Shown here one piece after another: positions 48,311 through 60,915 of a stretch of 64,000 nt of DNA. The stretch is from Gnetum montanum (lineage: Eukaryota > Streptophyta > Gnetopsida > Gnetales > Gnetaceae), in assembly GCA_015680685.1 (NCBI GenBank), contig MNCI01007823.1:207197-271196 (forward strand), written 5' to 3'. The position numbers and the translations under genes are program-made. The notes under the pieces are model-generated. The model was not told where the DNA came from and made no database searches. It was given only the letters and a program-made list of their open reading frames with translations. Positions within the stretch are counted from its first letter, which is position 1. Each line of letters begins with the position of its first letter.

Positions 48311-49959
48311 TCTAACACCATCATATCCTTATACCTCCCAAGAACTTATTTGATCTGCATATCCACCTAGGTAGAATCATTTACCATTACCTTCCTCAAG
48401 ACCACCAAAAACATCTTTTAGATTGGATATTGGATGATATTTTCATCACCATCAAAGATGCAATCTAAATGTCATGAGGCATGCTAACTGCTCAAGGTGA
48501 AGAATTTTTTTTAGAATATAATCATAAAACATGTGTACAATCATTAGTTTCTCATTAACATAATGATTTAACAACATGTGAATATATGAAAATTTGTTAA
48601 TAGAGAGATGTAATGGTTCATGAATAGTTGTAACTTCATACAAAAAATATGTCATAAATTCAATCATTCTCATTCCATCATCACAACATACAACACATCA
48701 TAAAGGAATGTGAAAAAAAGACATTCAAGGAAGAATAAGGAAAGAAGAAATGGTATCAATCAAAGTTTCATAATAAACATCTATATGTCATTGTATGAAG
48801 AAGAAAGCAACCACGAATGAACTTTAACTTATAAGTTGCAACAATAAAATACCATAGTCTATGAAAACCAAGTAGAAGCTACAAAAACCATTTAGAAGAA
48901 TGTAGATGATAACCACAAAGAAAATACATGAGATCATAAGTAAACATAGCATTCATAACATGTGATGCTTACGTGAATAATTGAATAACATAAATGATGA
49001 AGTAACAACAATGCATTATGAAACAATAAAAGAAGTGGAACAAGCATTAAAAAAGGAATGGAGTCTAGGAATAAAAGGAAGTTCGTAATACCATTCATAC
49101 AATTGTATTTATAAACATTCTAGTAATTATAAATATTAAGATAAATTAATAATAGTTGATTCAATTTGTAGAACTGATAAGTAAGTATTACAAGAGACAA
49201 GCACGATCACTACAATGCAGGATTCGATTTCTGAAAGAAGAAGAGCAAATGCAAGTTGTGCATATGTAGTTTGGTCCATTTTCTTAAACAAGAAGAGAAT
49301 TGGTCTAGAAGATTATAATGAAATAAAAGAAGAAATACTTATGAGGTGTAATCAATAAGCACAATGAAGTTAAGTCAATCATGACTCAGTGAACTATGAG
49401 AGATGTTTGCAAAGTTAAGTTCAAAGGGAACCTAATGAAGTGCAATGAACAATGTGAAGTTAAGTTAATTAGGAACTTAGTAAAGTATGAAACTTTGGCT
49501 ATGACAAGTTAGAACAAAGGTGTTCATACCAAAACATAAGTTATGAAAAACAACTAAGATAAAGGTATTCATAACACACTATAATAAAAGTAATACAAGA
49601 AGGTTTGAGAAGAAATCCTACAAATAAATATTATGGTGTATGAATGGTGTTATTCTCAGTTATGAATAATGCATCTCCCTATAAAAGATCTTGGGGCAAT
49701 AACATTATGATACAAGTGCAATGAAAATAAATGAAAAATTAAATAAGTCTTCACTAAGCAAATGATTCCTCATGTGAAATGTACAAAACATTAAGGTAGG
49801 ATACAACCAACACTTTCACATTTTTTAAGAATCCTTGTCCAAGAGTGAATTAGAAAGAGTTGATATCTAGGACTGAAAAATCTAACTTTTCACTCTACTA
49901 TCCAACATTCACATCCACTCCCTTCACCAATCCAATGCATCTATTTAGGTAAAACTTAG
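48311..49959. other. AT-rich stretch inside element G, nothing recognised
   Basis: No domain seen; protease and the rest of gag would be expected here but are not readable. Confidence 0.35.
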
Positions 49960-50760
49960 CTAACTTATCAGATGTTGATGATGACTCCACTCACAAATTG
50001 AGGACACAAGCTCAATGAAGATCTAACTTATAGAATTGCCTGGGCAAAATTTTTCAATGAGGATCTTCTTGAGGTCTTCCCATAGCTCAATTGATATCCA
50101 TGATATCTCAAATTTTATTTCCTAAATGATGTCGAACCACCAAATTTTTTCATCTCCTCCCAAGAATTAGAAAGGAATGTTAACATAGATCTCCTTAAGG
50201 AACTCATTCATCTTTAAGAACAACAACATTTTATAAAGGAAAGCATTGGTGATTTTACCGTCACAATCAACCTTGTAGACCTTTGATTCCTTACCCTAGA
50301 GTTTAAGCATAAATCACCTAGACTTGTATACAACTATCATTTCCTACACAATTAATTATGTCTTCAAATTTTCATTCTCAATTCCCATGTTCCTAAACTT
50401 GGCTAGGATGTCTCCCATGGAGACTTGCATGTCAACAACATCTCCAATTTGCTCCACATGATTTCATAGCATAAAGTTTTGGGCTAGAGAGATCTTGTGT
50501 TTTATGCATGAATTCAACACCCACAAGTAGGGCACATCCATAGTGTTCATAATTTCCTAAACCATCCTTGCTTGTTTAGTAGTAAGCAAGTAGTGTAGGA
50601 TTACATAATCAACTTCCATTAGTTAGTTCCATAGCTCTTACACCTTGTTGAAGGATTGATCAAAATCCCTTTCATTAGTCATTTCCACATCCTTGTCCTC
50701 ATGCACCTATTCTTTCATATTATTAGCTCCATCTAGCTAATTTTGAGGATTAGGACTAGG
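49960..50760 (-). pseudogene. gag-like N-terminal ORF of element G
   Basis: The minus strand reads as a long alpha-helical protein with only Gln/Trp-type stops: DVEMTNERDFDQSFNKV, LLTTKQARMV, EIMNTMDVPYLWVLNSCIKH, SMGDILAKFRNMGIENENL and KVDCDGKITNAFLYKMLLF. It lies upstream of the RT of element G on the same strand. I take it as its gag N-terminus; the family is not certain. Confidence 0.45.
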
Positions 50761-51148
50761 AGGAACAACATGTGAATTTCAACTTCTCTTATTCTTACTC
50801 TTACCCACACAAACCATGAATCACAAAACACCAACCACAAACAATAGCATCAATTCTATTACTAAGTGTTACGATGTCACCTTTGAAAAGCACTATAAGG
50901 CTTCACCCTTAAGTTCTAAGACAATAATAAAAGAAGGGTAGACTGAAGATGAATTATGCCTTAGAGTTCACAACACCTACGTCCACCATAAGAGTCATAG
51001 CATCCATTAGTTATTAGTTAGAAGTGTATCAAAAATTCCCTATGCACATGAACACATATACACATGGGACACACCATAACATAACATGATGTGAGACCGA
51101 CACCCCCACCCCACCATGCCCGCATGCCCGCCGCCATGCCTGCCCCCC

Positions 51149-52042
51149 NNNNNNNNNNNNNNNNNNNNNNNNNNNNNNNNNNNNNNNNNNNNNNNNNNNN
51201 NNNNNNNNNNNNNNNNNNNNNNNNNNNNNNNNNNNNNNNNNNNNNNNNNNNNNNNNNNNNNNNNNNNNNNNNNNNNNNNNNNNNNNNNNNNNNNNNNNNN
51301 NNNNNNNNNNNNNNNNNNNNNNNNNNNNNNNNNNNNNNNNNNNNNNNNNNNNNNNNNNNNNNNNNNNNNNNNNNNNNNNNNNNNNNNNNNNNNNNNNNNN
51401 NNNNNNNNNNNNNNNNNNNNNNNNNNNNNNNNNNNNNNNNNNNNNNNNNNNNNNNNNNNNNNNNNNNNNNNNNNNNNNNNNNNNNNNNNNNNNNNNNNNN
51501 NNNNNNNNNNNNNNNNNNNNNNNNNNNNNNNNNNNNNNNNNNNNNNNNNNNNNNNNNNNNNNNNNNNNNNNNNNNNNNNNNNNNNNNNNNNNNNNNNNNN
51601 NNNNNNNNNNNNNNNNNNNNNNNNNNNNNNNNNNNNNNNNNNNNNNNNNNNNNNNNNNNNNNNNNNNNNNNNNNNNNNNNNNNNNNNNNNNNNNNNNNNN
51701 NNNNNNNNNNNNNNNNNNNNNNNNNNNNNNNNNNNNNNNNNNNNNNNNNNNNNNNNNNNNNNNNNNNNNNNNNNNNNNNNNNNNNNNNNNNNNNNNNNNN
51801 NNNNNNNNNNNNNNNNNNNNNNNNNNNNNNNNNNNNNNNNNNNNNNNNNNNNNNNNNNNNNNNNNNNNNNNNNNNNNNNNNNNNNNNNNNNNNNNNNNNN
51901 NNNNNNNNNNNNNNNNNNNNNNNNNNNNNNNNNNNNNNNNNNNNNNNNNNNNNNNNNNNNNNNNNNNNNNNNNNNNNNNNNNNNNNNNNNNNNNNNNNNN
52001 NNNNNNNNNNNNNNNNNNNNNNNNNNNNNNNNNNNNNNNNNN
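51149..52042. other. Assembly gap (894 N)
   Basis: Run of N. The left flank is a C-rich stretch (ccacccc, atgcccgc, gcccccc) unlike the AT-rich neighbourhood; the right flank is GC- and CpG-rich. Confidence 1.
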
Positions 52043-52188
52043 TTTACGGTTCTGTGGTTCGGTGGCTCAGCTTGGGGCCCTCCGAGGTTGATTTTCTGTG
52101 GGTTACGGGCCCTCCGAGGTAATTGTATACTCGTGTACCATACTTCAGTAATACATACCCGAACATTCTCTCAAAAAAAAAAAAAAGG
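52043..52188 (+). mobile_element. 3' end of a CpG-rich insert with a poly(A) tail
   Basis: GGGCCCTCCGAGGT occurs twice (near 52,055 and 52,108). This is followed by gtatactcgtgtaccatact and a run of 14 A near 52,174-52,187, after which AT-rich sequence resumes. This looks like the 3' end of a non-LTR retroelement or SINE. The 5' end is lost in the gap. Confidence 0.45.
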
Positions 52189-53860
52189 GTCTCCACACCT
52201 CTCAAGTCTCAGTTCCAAAGGAAAACAACCTTCAAACTACCAAGGCATACTTTCTTACATGTGAGCTATTAAGATCTTTTAGGATAAGTAGTGATCATTT
52301 TTGGATGTGTTTGATGTCTTTTTTAGGTTTACGTAAGCAAGTGCAGATCACTATAAGTTGCAGCCAATTGTAGCTAAATCATTGATGGAACTATGAGGCC
52401 ACTGCGACTCACAATTGATCACAACCAAAAGAAACATAAGCAAAAATGATGTTTTCAATCTAGGCTTAATAGTGTAAGGTCATGCACGTCATAGGAGGAT
52501 GCATGTTCAAATTTTCTTTTATTCATTGATTTTCATTATGTTTGTAACATTACATTGTTGCATCATGATCTTTTATAGGGAGATCCACTTTTCATAACAT
52601 TTTTATGATATTTGTAATTTATTACATTCATCCATAAGTATTGTTATTGCGAATTCTATTTTTCAAGTTATCTTCAAGATTCTCCATGATGAGTAGGAAG
52701 TCATATTGTGGAATTGTAAGATCGTAGTTGTCTTTATAATGATAACTACTCTTCACAATTTTGTACAATTAGGAGTATCGTAAGTCTTAATAGATTACTA
52801 CTTACGAATCTTCTTATGATTAACAAAGTTACATTGTGCTAATTCCATAACTTAGTATTTTTGATAAGTCATAATCATCATCATTTTGCTATAATTCTAG
52901 ATTTGGGTATGCTAAGTTCATAAGAATTTGTGTTTTGGTGGTATTGCTCTTTCTCTAACAATGCATCTTCTTTTGAATCATATCTATTTCTTTATCGTAA
53001 GCTAATAACACACTTATGACTATTATTCGTAACTTCTTGTATTATGAGCTTCTATATGTAAACTTGTCATAGTCTAACACTTTACTTTGTTAAGTCTTCC
53101 TCAAGTTAACCTCTTCCTTAACTTTGCTAAGCCACTCATGACTTAGCTTCACTAGGCTTTAAGAAGTAATATTCTTTTCTTTTCTTTCTTTTCCATCATA
53201 ACCTTCTAGATTACCTTCTCTTCTTATTTAAAAAACCAAACTAGGCTACATATGGCACAACTTAGATATTTTCTTTCTTTTTAGGAAGTTGGATCTTGTG
53301 CTACAAGGATCACACTTGTCTTTTGCAACACTTTGTAAATTACAAGTCACTTTTTAAACTTTTTGGTTATAATGCTTGTTTCAAGTCTTGTGCTTCGTAA
53401 TGTCTTCTCGTATTCCTTCATATTTCTAATTTACAAACATTATTCATAATTCTTGTTCCAATGCCTCCTCCTAATCTTACTTGTTCCTATGTGCTTGCTC
53501 TTTCTTTTGCATTTGTCATCTCATTATTCTTCTTTATTCATTCATTCATCCATGTCTTCATCATCACATATTACAAAGTGAGAACTTGCATTCTCTTATA
53601 CTTCATAAGGACTTAGGACTCTTGATGAATCATCATAACCTTTCATAACTATTATTGGATTAAGTTAAGAAAACAATGATTGTAACGTAACTTAAGTATA
53701 TTCTCTTCAAGCAAACTTATTAGAGCCACAAGCACCTTGCATTCTCTTCAAGCAAATTTTAGATTCTGCTCCACTTACTAGAGAGAGCCATTGAGGGTTA
53801 CAACCAATTGTAACTTCAAGGAATTGCAAACTAATGCAAGTTGCAACAAGGTGTGAGTTG
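52189..53860. other. AT-rich intergenic, nothing recognised
   Basis: No coding signal, LTR or strong repeat that I can support. Confidence 0.4.
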
Positions 53861-53875
53861 AAACCCCTCATAGTT

Positions 53876-54141
53876 TAATGAAAATTATTATTATTATTTT
53901 TTAGGATGAAGCATCCATAGGGAAGTTTCAATTGTGAATACCATGTTAAGGCCCTCAAGTCATAGACTCTTCTTGAGCAATTGTGGAAGCGACCGAGGAT
54001 CATCCATCTTTGTGTTGGAACCCAAAATAAGGGAAACATAGGTGCATCCCAAGATTTATAAAAGTTTATAACTCAATGCTACCTAGTAGAATCGAATTTA
54101 TGACCTAAGGTTATCAAGCCAAGACCCATACCACTAGGCTA
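53876..54141 (-). mobile_element. tRNA-derived SINE
   Basis: On the minus strand TAGCCTAGTGG (54,141-54,131) fits the pol III A box. AATTCGATTCT (54,098-54,088) fits the B box at the right distance (43 bp). The 3' end is a run of AAT repeats (53,903-53,881). Flanks form a likely target-site duplication, plus strand: aaacccctcatagtt (53,861-53,875) and aaacctcattgtt (54,142-54,154). Confidence 0.65.
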
Positions 54142-54154
54142 AAACCTCATTGTT

Positions 54155-55175
54155 AGGACCATCCATAGTTGATGACTTCAATGATGCTTGTATGAGGTGG
54201 GGCTTTGAGTTTCTTATCTATCCTTAGGATGTTTGCTTCCGTTTTCATTTGTAATCCATTTCAATTCAAGCAAGACTAAAGATCTCTTTTCTTTTCTTGT
54301 CCAACTTGGGAAAGCTTCAATTGTGGAATCTAAAGGAGCTCTTCATCACCTACTCTAACATCAACTACTACCCATTGTTGCTTAACTGCCACATCTACCC
54401 AATTGACATCTCCACTTGATTATGCAAAATTGTTGTCTTATCACTTCAATGACTATTGTGTTTTGTTTGCTATTTGCAATTATGGTTGCCACTCTTGTGG
54501 CAATTTTTGTTTTGTTTAATGAGGCCTTCCATATAGCTCTGGGCACCAACCAATTTTGATCACCATGGCTTATATGTTCTGTTGGGACACAAATGTTCAT
54601 TTTTGTAACTTTTAATTTCTGTTAATATAATCACCCTTTTGTTCTCTCTTAAAAAATGAAAAAAAAAAGGAAAAATAATCAATAAGTATTAAAGTCCAAG
54701 TTATATTCTACTACTCTTATAGAAGAAATTGTAATTTTAATATTGATCTTTACCATGTTTGTACAGTAGTATTTTGTAATAATATAGTGCTCAATTACCA
54801 ATGGGCCAATTCTTTGACATACAAAATTGCCCATTCTAATCACACTTAAGCATAATTATATTTCTATTTCTATTATTGTATTCTTAAGGATAAAGATTCC
54901 CTTTAGCTCGTGAACATTGTTCTAATGGTATTTTGTCAAATTATAATCAACATCATGTAGTATGTTATCAAAATGTACAGGCAGCATGGTAGATAAAAAG
55001 ATCATCACCCGAAGGTTCATGCTCATTTTACTAAAGGTATAACTGGTCAGTTGTCATCCCCAACACTGAAATCTTCGTTACTACCAAATTCTATGTTCGT
55101 GAACACCTGTTGTTCGAATGTGATTATAGGCAGCCAACTGACCTACGGTAGCTGAAGGTGAAAAATGGTCTAGTT
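54155..55175. other. Intergenic, nothing recognised
   Basis: AT-rich. No gene on either strand between the SINE and the 3' UTR of the transporter gene. Confidence 0.45.
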
Positions 55176-55628
55176 TTACAGAACAATAACTAGCAGTACC
55201 CCAACATTTGCCATCTCCAGCAGATTTAATGGACACTTTCTTCTACATTGCAGCTCTAATGAAAGCTTATTCAAAAAGAAAAATGAATTGCGTGACAGCT
55301 TCAGGGTGATCTGTAACAGCAACTGCATATTAAAAATCAAAAATTGCAAGGCTCGGGAATCGGAAGCCAAAAACCTCGTGTATCAAAACAAACAGAAGTA
55401 TGCACTCAAATCAAATACACACAGTAGGGCCTCTACACTTTGCCCTTATTATTGCCATCCCAGAAGTCAAAACAAATCCCAACCAATCTATGGCATTGCC
55501 ATACGCAAACCCAATATAATGTATTCCAAAAAAAATAGCAAAGAAAGAATCACAGCCTCTTGCTTCTTAAAATATGGAAACAAGAATCAACAAATATAGA
55601 TAAGGGGTAACCGCTTGAAACAAAGACC
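55176..55628 (-). other. Probable 3' UTR of the transporter gene
   Basis: It follows the TAG stop at 55,629-55,631. The minus strand has GAATAAGC at about 55,266-55,273 as a possible polyadenylation signal. The extent is inferred. Confidence 0.4.
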
Positions 55629-58600
55629 CTATCTGAACGACGCTTCAATTTCTTCAAGAGTCCTATCTTTAGTTTCAGGTACACAAAATATCACAAAGAC
55701 CAGTGTGAAGCAAGATATAACTGCATACCCTAAGAATGTTCCTGCAGTAGTATTCACAAAGCGTGAAGCATTCTTAAGTGCATAGATAAGGAATTCAATA
55801 TTTTTGTGTGCATGTAAAGAGAGCTTTGTACAAAGTGTTTCTTAATTATGTGATATACAGTATTTACGGGAATAAGCGCAGTACCTGCTGCGCTCCACTG
55901 CATGAACAAATTCATTGTCATGGTTACCAGCCAAGATGAGGACCAGTTTGCTAGTGTTGCTAGACTTCCAGCGAATCCTTTGATTCTAACAGGAAGAATC
56001 TGCAGAAAAAGCATAACATAAGTTATGAAAAACATTCAGGTGAACTGTCCATGAAAGTAATAGCAATTGCAGGAACACACAGCTGCCATTCTATCTATGG
56101 AAAGTACCTGAAGAGCAGAATAAAAGAGATATAAACTGTTGAAACATATAGAGAAAATCACATCAAATTAAAAATAAACAGTTACCTCAGACATAATAAG
56201 CCAAGGAATTGCACCAAGCCCAAGAGAGAAAGAAACTATGTAAACCTGGTGAAAGTGAAGCTCTCAGAATAACATAAACTTTGAGACTCATTAATGATTA
56301 GCATCCAAAAAAGGTAGATTCCTATCATACCATCATACTTGTCAAGGCCAATACACCAATGAACATTGCAAATTCTGCTCCAGCAATGGTTCCATTCTGG
56401 AGAAAGATCATAGAAATGACCAAATTAACGTATGTTCTTATGGCATTAAATAGCAAAATAACGTAAGACCCTAATATTGATATTCACTTACCTTTAAGTA
56501 AAAAGCAACACTGATTAGAAACAGTGAAATAGACATCCCTGCAGCTGATATCTACTCAAACGAACAAATCATATACGTAAGACCTATAATCTTTTCCCTT
56601 TGTTTTAATCCAAAGACTAACTGCAAATTTTAGCAAGAAAAACGACTGCTCACTGTAAGAAGAAGACGTCTGCCAGCTTTGTCAACGACAGCTGCAGTAA
56701 CGGCTGTCATAACTACCTGAAAACATGAACAAGAGATTTGTTCATAATTTCATATACTGATGGGTAAATTACTTAACTAAAGCACTGAACAGCACTGAAC
56801 AACACTGAAACTGTGATTTTTAATTGTACCTGAACAGCACCAACTCCAAGAGTTGCCGCATTACTAGATGAGATGCCTGGTAAAAAGAATAACAAAAGAA
56901 TGGTAACGCATAACTGTCTCAGCTTCATGCTTGCTGCTTTCTAATATTCATAGCACAATTACATAACTTATTGAAACAAGCATATTACAATAACGTATAC
57001 AGAGCTTGATAGAACATAACAATTATGTATCTTGCCGATGTTCAAATAAACTAGAAATCAAACATACCAACAGAGTTGAAAATGGAACTAGTGTAGAACA
57101 ACACGCCATTAATTCCAGTCAGCTGTTGTAACAGCAGCAGTCCAATGCCAATCTACCAAATAATTGTAACTTTCAGTGTGTGGTCTAACATCTTTAAAAA
57201 GTGAAGTACATCTCTTATGTGGTAAACTTTCGAATCCTAACCATGTATAAGTAATTGGACTTACAAACAAGGGCATTGCGTATCTTCTTTGGCATATCTC
57301 TGAGAACCTTATGCTAGGTTGGTCATGGCCACTTTCTATCACACTCTAGAAACATTACATTGAGAAACAGAATAATAATGAATACAATAATTCCAGATGC
57401 TTGCAAGAATTTGATATTTAGTACATTTGTACAGACAAATTGATAGGCAATCAGGATTTGATGAAAATAAAACAAAAAGGAAGCTCTTAAACCAAAATCT
57501 CTCTCAAGAATAAGTATCAATGAGTGAATAAGTACCTTGATTTCAGCAAGCTCATTGGAAATATCAGCTTTAGATCCTCTCAAAGCTAGCAGAGAACCTT
57601 TAAAGTCTGCATTACCGATTTTTGCCTAAAATAAAAAAATATGTAACTTCATTGTCTGCGCAATAGGATATTCTGATATATAAAGTGTAATTACAAACAA
57701 GAAGCCAACAAAGAAAATAGGTCATTAATTAAAATAGTTCCAAAATTCTTACCAGCCATCGTGGAGACTCAGGAATAAAAAATAACCCAATTATCAAGAG
57801 AACAGATGGCACCATTCCTGCAAAGTGCATACCAAGATCCAACTGTTTGGTTAGAAACCAGGTGACCGTTTGTTTTTCAGACATAAAGAACACATGTTTT
57901 GGGGTTGGGAAAAAGAGCAATACTCTGATCAATATGTCTTATTGCAACAAAACAAACGATTTCTTAAACTGACCTGCAATAGCAAGATTCCTCCAAGATA
58001 GGGGTAACCCAAACAAATAAGCCAGCATAATACCTATAGTAACAGAGAGCTGTGACAAATAAAATAAAAATTATGTATTCAGCAGCAACAATAGGCTAAA
58101 TACCCATATTCCCTAAAAAATTATTATTACCATGGCAAACCAATTCGCAAATCCACAAGACCAATGACACACGGATTTACCTGATTTACTGCCCCAAGAA
58201 GACCACGCATGTGCCTAGGAGCTATTTCAGCAATGTAAACTGGAACCTAAACCAAATTTATGGTATCAGCTGAGAAAAGACCATACAGCTTTGAAACATC
58301 ACATTGAACATAAAAGGTATAAAAGAAAATGCCTTCTAATGCAAGGCATAAACTTACAGTGAAAGAGATAATACCAACACCAAATCCAACCAAAAGCCTT
58401 CCAAGATAAAGCAATGATACTGTCTGTAGAAAAAGGAATATAGTCCTCTGAGACCATTCAAACTTGTACATGGAAAAAAAAATTCATAAACCATTTCATT
58501 ACACTATCGATAGCACAAAATAAAAGTGAATGAATGAATTTACCTTAGCAAAACATATTGTAAGCCAACCAATAATGTTGGGAATTGCAGCTACTATCAA

Positions 58601-60080
58601 AGCCTGAGATCACAAATTCATAACAAGACTTATTTTTATGAGTTTTTCAAGGGATAATAATGATATTTTTAAACATGTAAATATAAACAAATAACTGAGT
58701 TAATAGGCATCCAAATCCAAAGAACAAAATGTAACCAGAGTCTCACCCCTTTGCGGCCGATATAGTCAGCAACTTGCCCACTGACAATAGCACCAGCCAT
58801 GGCGCCAGCATTGGACAAAGACCCAAACAAAGAAAACTGCAGTCAAAATCAACATGAATGTATGAAGGTGTACGCAGAGTTGGAATGGCATATGCGAAAA
58901 AAATATTCTCTGTTCAATCATTTCAATATAACATTAAAAGAATTTAATTTTCAACAAAGCCATTGACTGAGCTTGCAACCCGAAAAATGCATGGCTTCAA
59001 GTCTTGAAACACTTTTCATCATTCTCCATATCCATAAAAGGTCAAAACAAAGCAAAGGAAACAAAAACAATAATATTATCGTGTTATATTTCAAAAGCGT
59101 GACAGAAATAAAAAAAGCTCCATACATGAAGGTACGTAAATTGCAAAGAAAATCAGGTGATATGAAAATCCCAGACCTATGTAAGCTCGAATTCAGTCAG
59201 GAACCTCTACAACTACGGTACGTCCAAAAATATCGCTAAGGTTAGAGGCAACACAATTTATGAAATTGGCACTACAATGTTCTTTCCCGAGGACAGAACA
59301 AAATCCTCAGAATTGATGTTTATTTCATGATTATCAAAATTTGTTGTTCATTCTCGTTTATTCATTACTAGTTAAATTTTGAAAATATATGCTTCTTGAA
59401 ATATGAAAAAATGCTAGTTACGATTCACCTATCTAAAATTTTCCTGAAAATACTTATCTAAAACCTAATTCATTAAATTGACAGTCAAGTGCTAATGCTT
59501 TTAATTTTGATTAATTCTCGTATTAACACACCGTTTGCAATCAAACTTTACGTTTAGCATCACTGAGTATTTGAATATGCTCTTCTGCGCTTACCTGCGC
59601 AACAGTGAGACCAAGGTCAAGTGTCATGCCAATTTGAGTAGGCGAGGAGTAGCCATTCTGCAAAACAAGCACACAAAATAAACAAATCCTGAAACCTTTT
59701 GCAAAGCATCGGCACCAAAGGAAAAGTATTCATCAAAATTCCAAAGAATTACATAAAAGACATCAAAAAGCCTGCAAAATACAATGCCGAAATTTCACAA
59801 CAATGCTTACGCAGAATCCGAACTGGATAGGTCCTAGCGCAACAATGGCGGTCGCAAAAACGGCGGGCCAAACGCTGCCTTGAAAGGTGCCATCGCCTTC
59901 AAAATCGTCGTCCTCCAAGGCACGTTTGCCTTTTCGCGGCGTTCTGGACTTAGAAGCACTTCTGCTACGCGCACGGCCAACCTTCCTCTCGTAATTTCTG
60001 TGCCGATCCTTTGGCGCATCTTTTCCGAGAAGCGGCTCCTCAACGCCGTGGCCCTTCTCCAAATCGTCCTTGTGCCCCAT
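55629..60080 (-). CDS. ERD6-like: ERD6-like MFS sugar transporter, 18 exons, 511 aa
   Basis: Exons (5' to 3'): 60080-59811, 59657-59595, 58836-58747, 58603-58544, 58423-58358, 58246-58181, 58049-57974, 57817-57753, 57625-57536, 57345-57265, 57152-57068, 56876-56830, 56716-56654, 56551-56492, 56396-56331, 56245-56186, 55999-55885, 55741-55629. All 17 introns are GT-AG, 85-758 bp, and the phases join in frame. Sugar-porter signatures, in order: LGPIQFGF (81-88), IGRKG (137-141), [18 protein letters not shown] (246-252), QQLTGIN (318-324), DKAGRR (365-370) and PETKDRT (496-502), consistent with 12 membrane spans. The start ATG has an A at -3 and G at +4. The N-terminus is hydrophilic, with EEPLL and an Arg/Ser/Lys-rich stretch. 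ERD6-like proteins are proton-coupled monosaccharide exporters, often tonoplast-located; location and substrate here are inferred. It is the only intact gene in the window. Confidence 0.95.
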
Positions 60081-60600
60081 TCTCCTTCACGAACCCTTGC
60101 ACAATGAATCAAACCACGCCAAAAAAACAAACAGAAAGCACACTCCCACACAATCAAGAACGCAGAGCCTACGGGAAGCCAAAGAGCCGTTTGTCATCCA
60201 TTTAAGAATATCTGCACAGAACTCGAACAGGTGAGGATAACAACCATGATTGCAACGGCGGATGAACGACCAGGCGTTTGAATACGAACACGGCAAAACC
60301 ACATCCAAATAAACGTGGTCCATGACTGGAAGCAGCAGACACCAACGCACGCACGCGATCAATCAATGACAATAGAAATCCGTGTTCCGTGATCCAGACT
60401 GGAAAATCCGTCAGAGTTGGAATTCGATATGTAATTCAGGCGTGATTGAGTGCATGACGACACCGCAATTTAGAAATTCCAAACGTCCTTTGGCGCTACA
60501 ATTTGCAGGGTTTGAAACGCTCCCAAGAGGCGACATTATACGCCAGACGAAAGTGCAAGTATGTCGGGCGTGGGGCCATAGAGATTAGAGAATACAATGG
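60081..60600 (-). promoter_or_regulatory. Proximal promoter and 5' UTR of the transporter gene
   Basis: CpG-preserved sequence upstream of the ATG. No upstream ATG lies near the start. A weak TATA-like TTAAA is at 60,201-60,206 (minus strand CTTAAATGG). An ACGTG core is at 60,313-60,317. Confidence 0.45.
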
Positions 60601-60677
60601 ATTTGGATTAGGATTAGGATTTGGATAGAGATTAGAGAAAAGAATGGATTTGGATTTGGATTTGGATTTGGATGAGG
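60597..60677. repeat. GGATTT/GGATTA hexanucleotide repeat
   Basis: Two runs of GGATTT and GGATTA units are separated by agagattagagaaaagaat. It lies about 520-600 bp upstream of the transporter start codon. It is not the plant telomere unit. Confidence 0.9.
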
Positions 60678-60730
60678 ATGGCACTTCTTCAGTATTAGCA
60701 GCAGCAGATGGATGTGGATTTGTTGAACCT

Positions 60731-60915
60731 TCCACGTGTGACACGTTGGCGCCGCGTCAGCCTCCTCCGCCGTCCACGTTTGCTTTTCTTGCAGCGGCGG
60801 ATTTGTTTATTGGCTATCGTTGGTGGCATCCACGTCAGCTTACCTGGAATGATATGGATGGCCCTGCCTCTGCCGTGTTCTGGGCCCCACCCCCAAGAAA
60901 CGTGGGAAACGTGAT
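60731..60915. promoter_or_regulatory. Cluster of ACGT-core (ABRE/G-box-like) sites
   Basis: CCACGTGT with a palindromic CACGTG at 60,733-60,738; ACGT cores at 60,743, 60,776, 60,832 (CACGTCAG), 60,900 (AACGTGGG) and 60,909 (AACGTGAT). These are bZIP/ABF-type sites. They lie 650-830 bp upstream of the ATG in a CpG-rich block, fitting an ABA- or dehydration-responsive enhancer for an ERD6-like gene. A divergent unknown promoter is the alternative. Confidence 0.55.

Noticed and set aside
51091-52264. Long open frames across the 894-base gap
   Set aside because: They are open only because N has no stop codons.
59834-60157. Overlapping frame of 107 codons in the first exon of the transporter
   Set aside because: It has no ATG start upstream of the main ATG and is a shadow of the CpG-rich exon 1.
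60597-60677. Interstitial telomere repeat
   Set aside because: The unit is GGATTT/GGATTA, not TTTAGGG.
60731-60915. Divergent host gene promoter on the plus strand
   Set aside because: No coding sequence follows on the plus strand before the SINE heads; I kept it as a distal element of the transporter, with the alternative noted.
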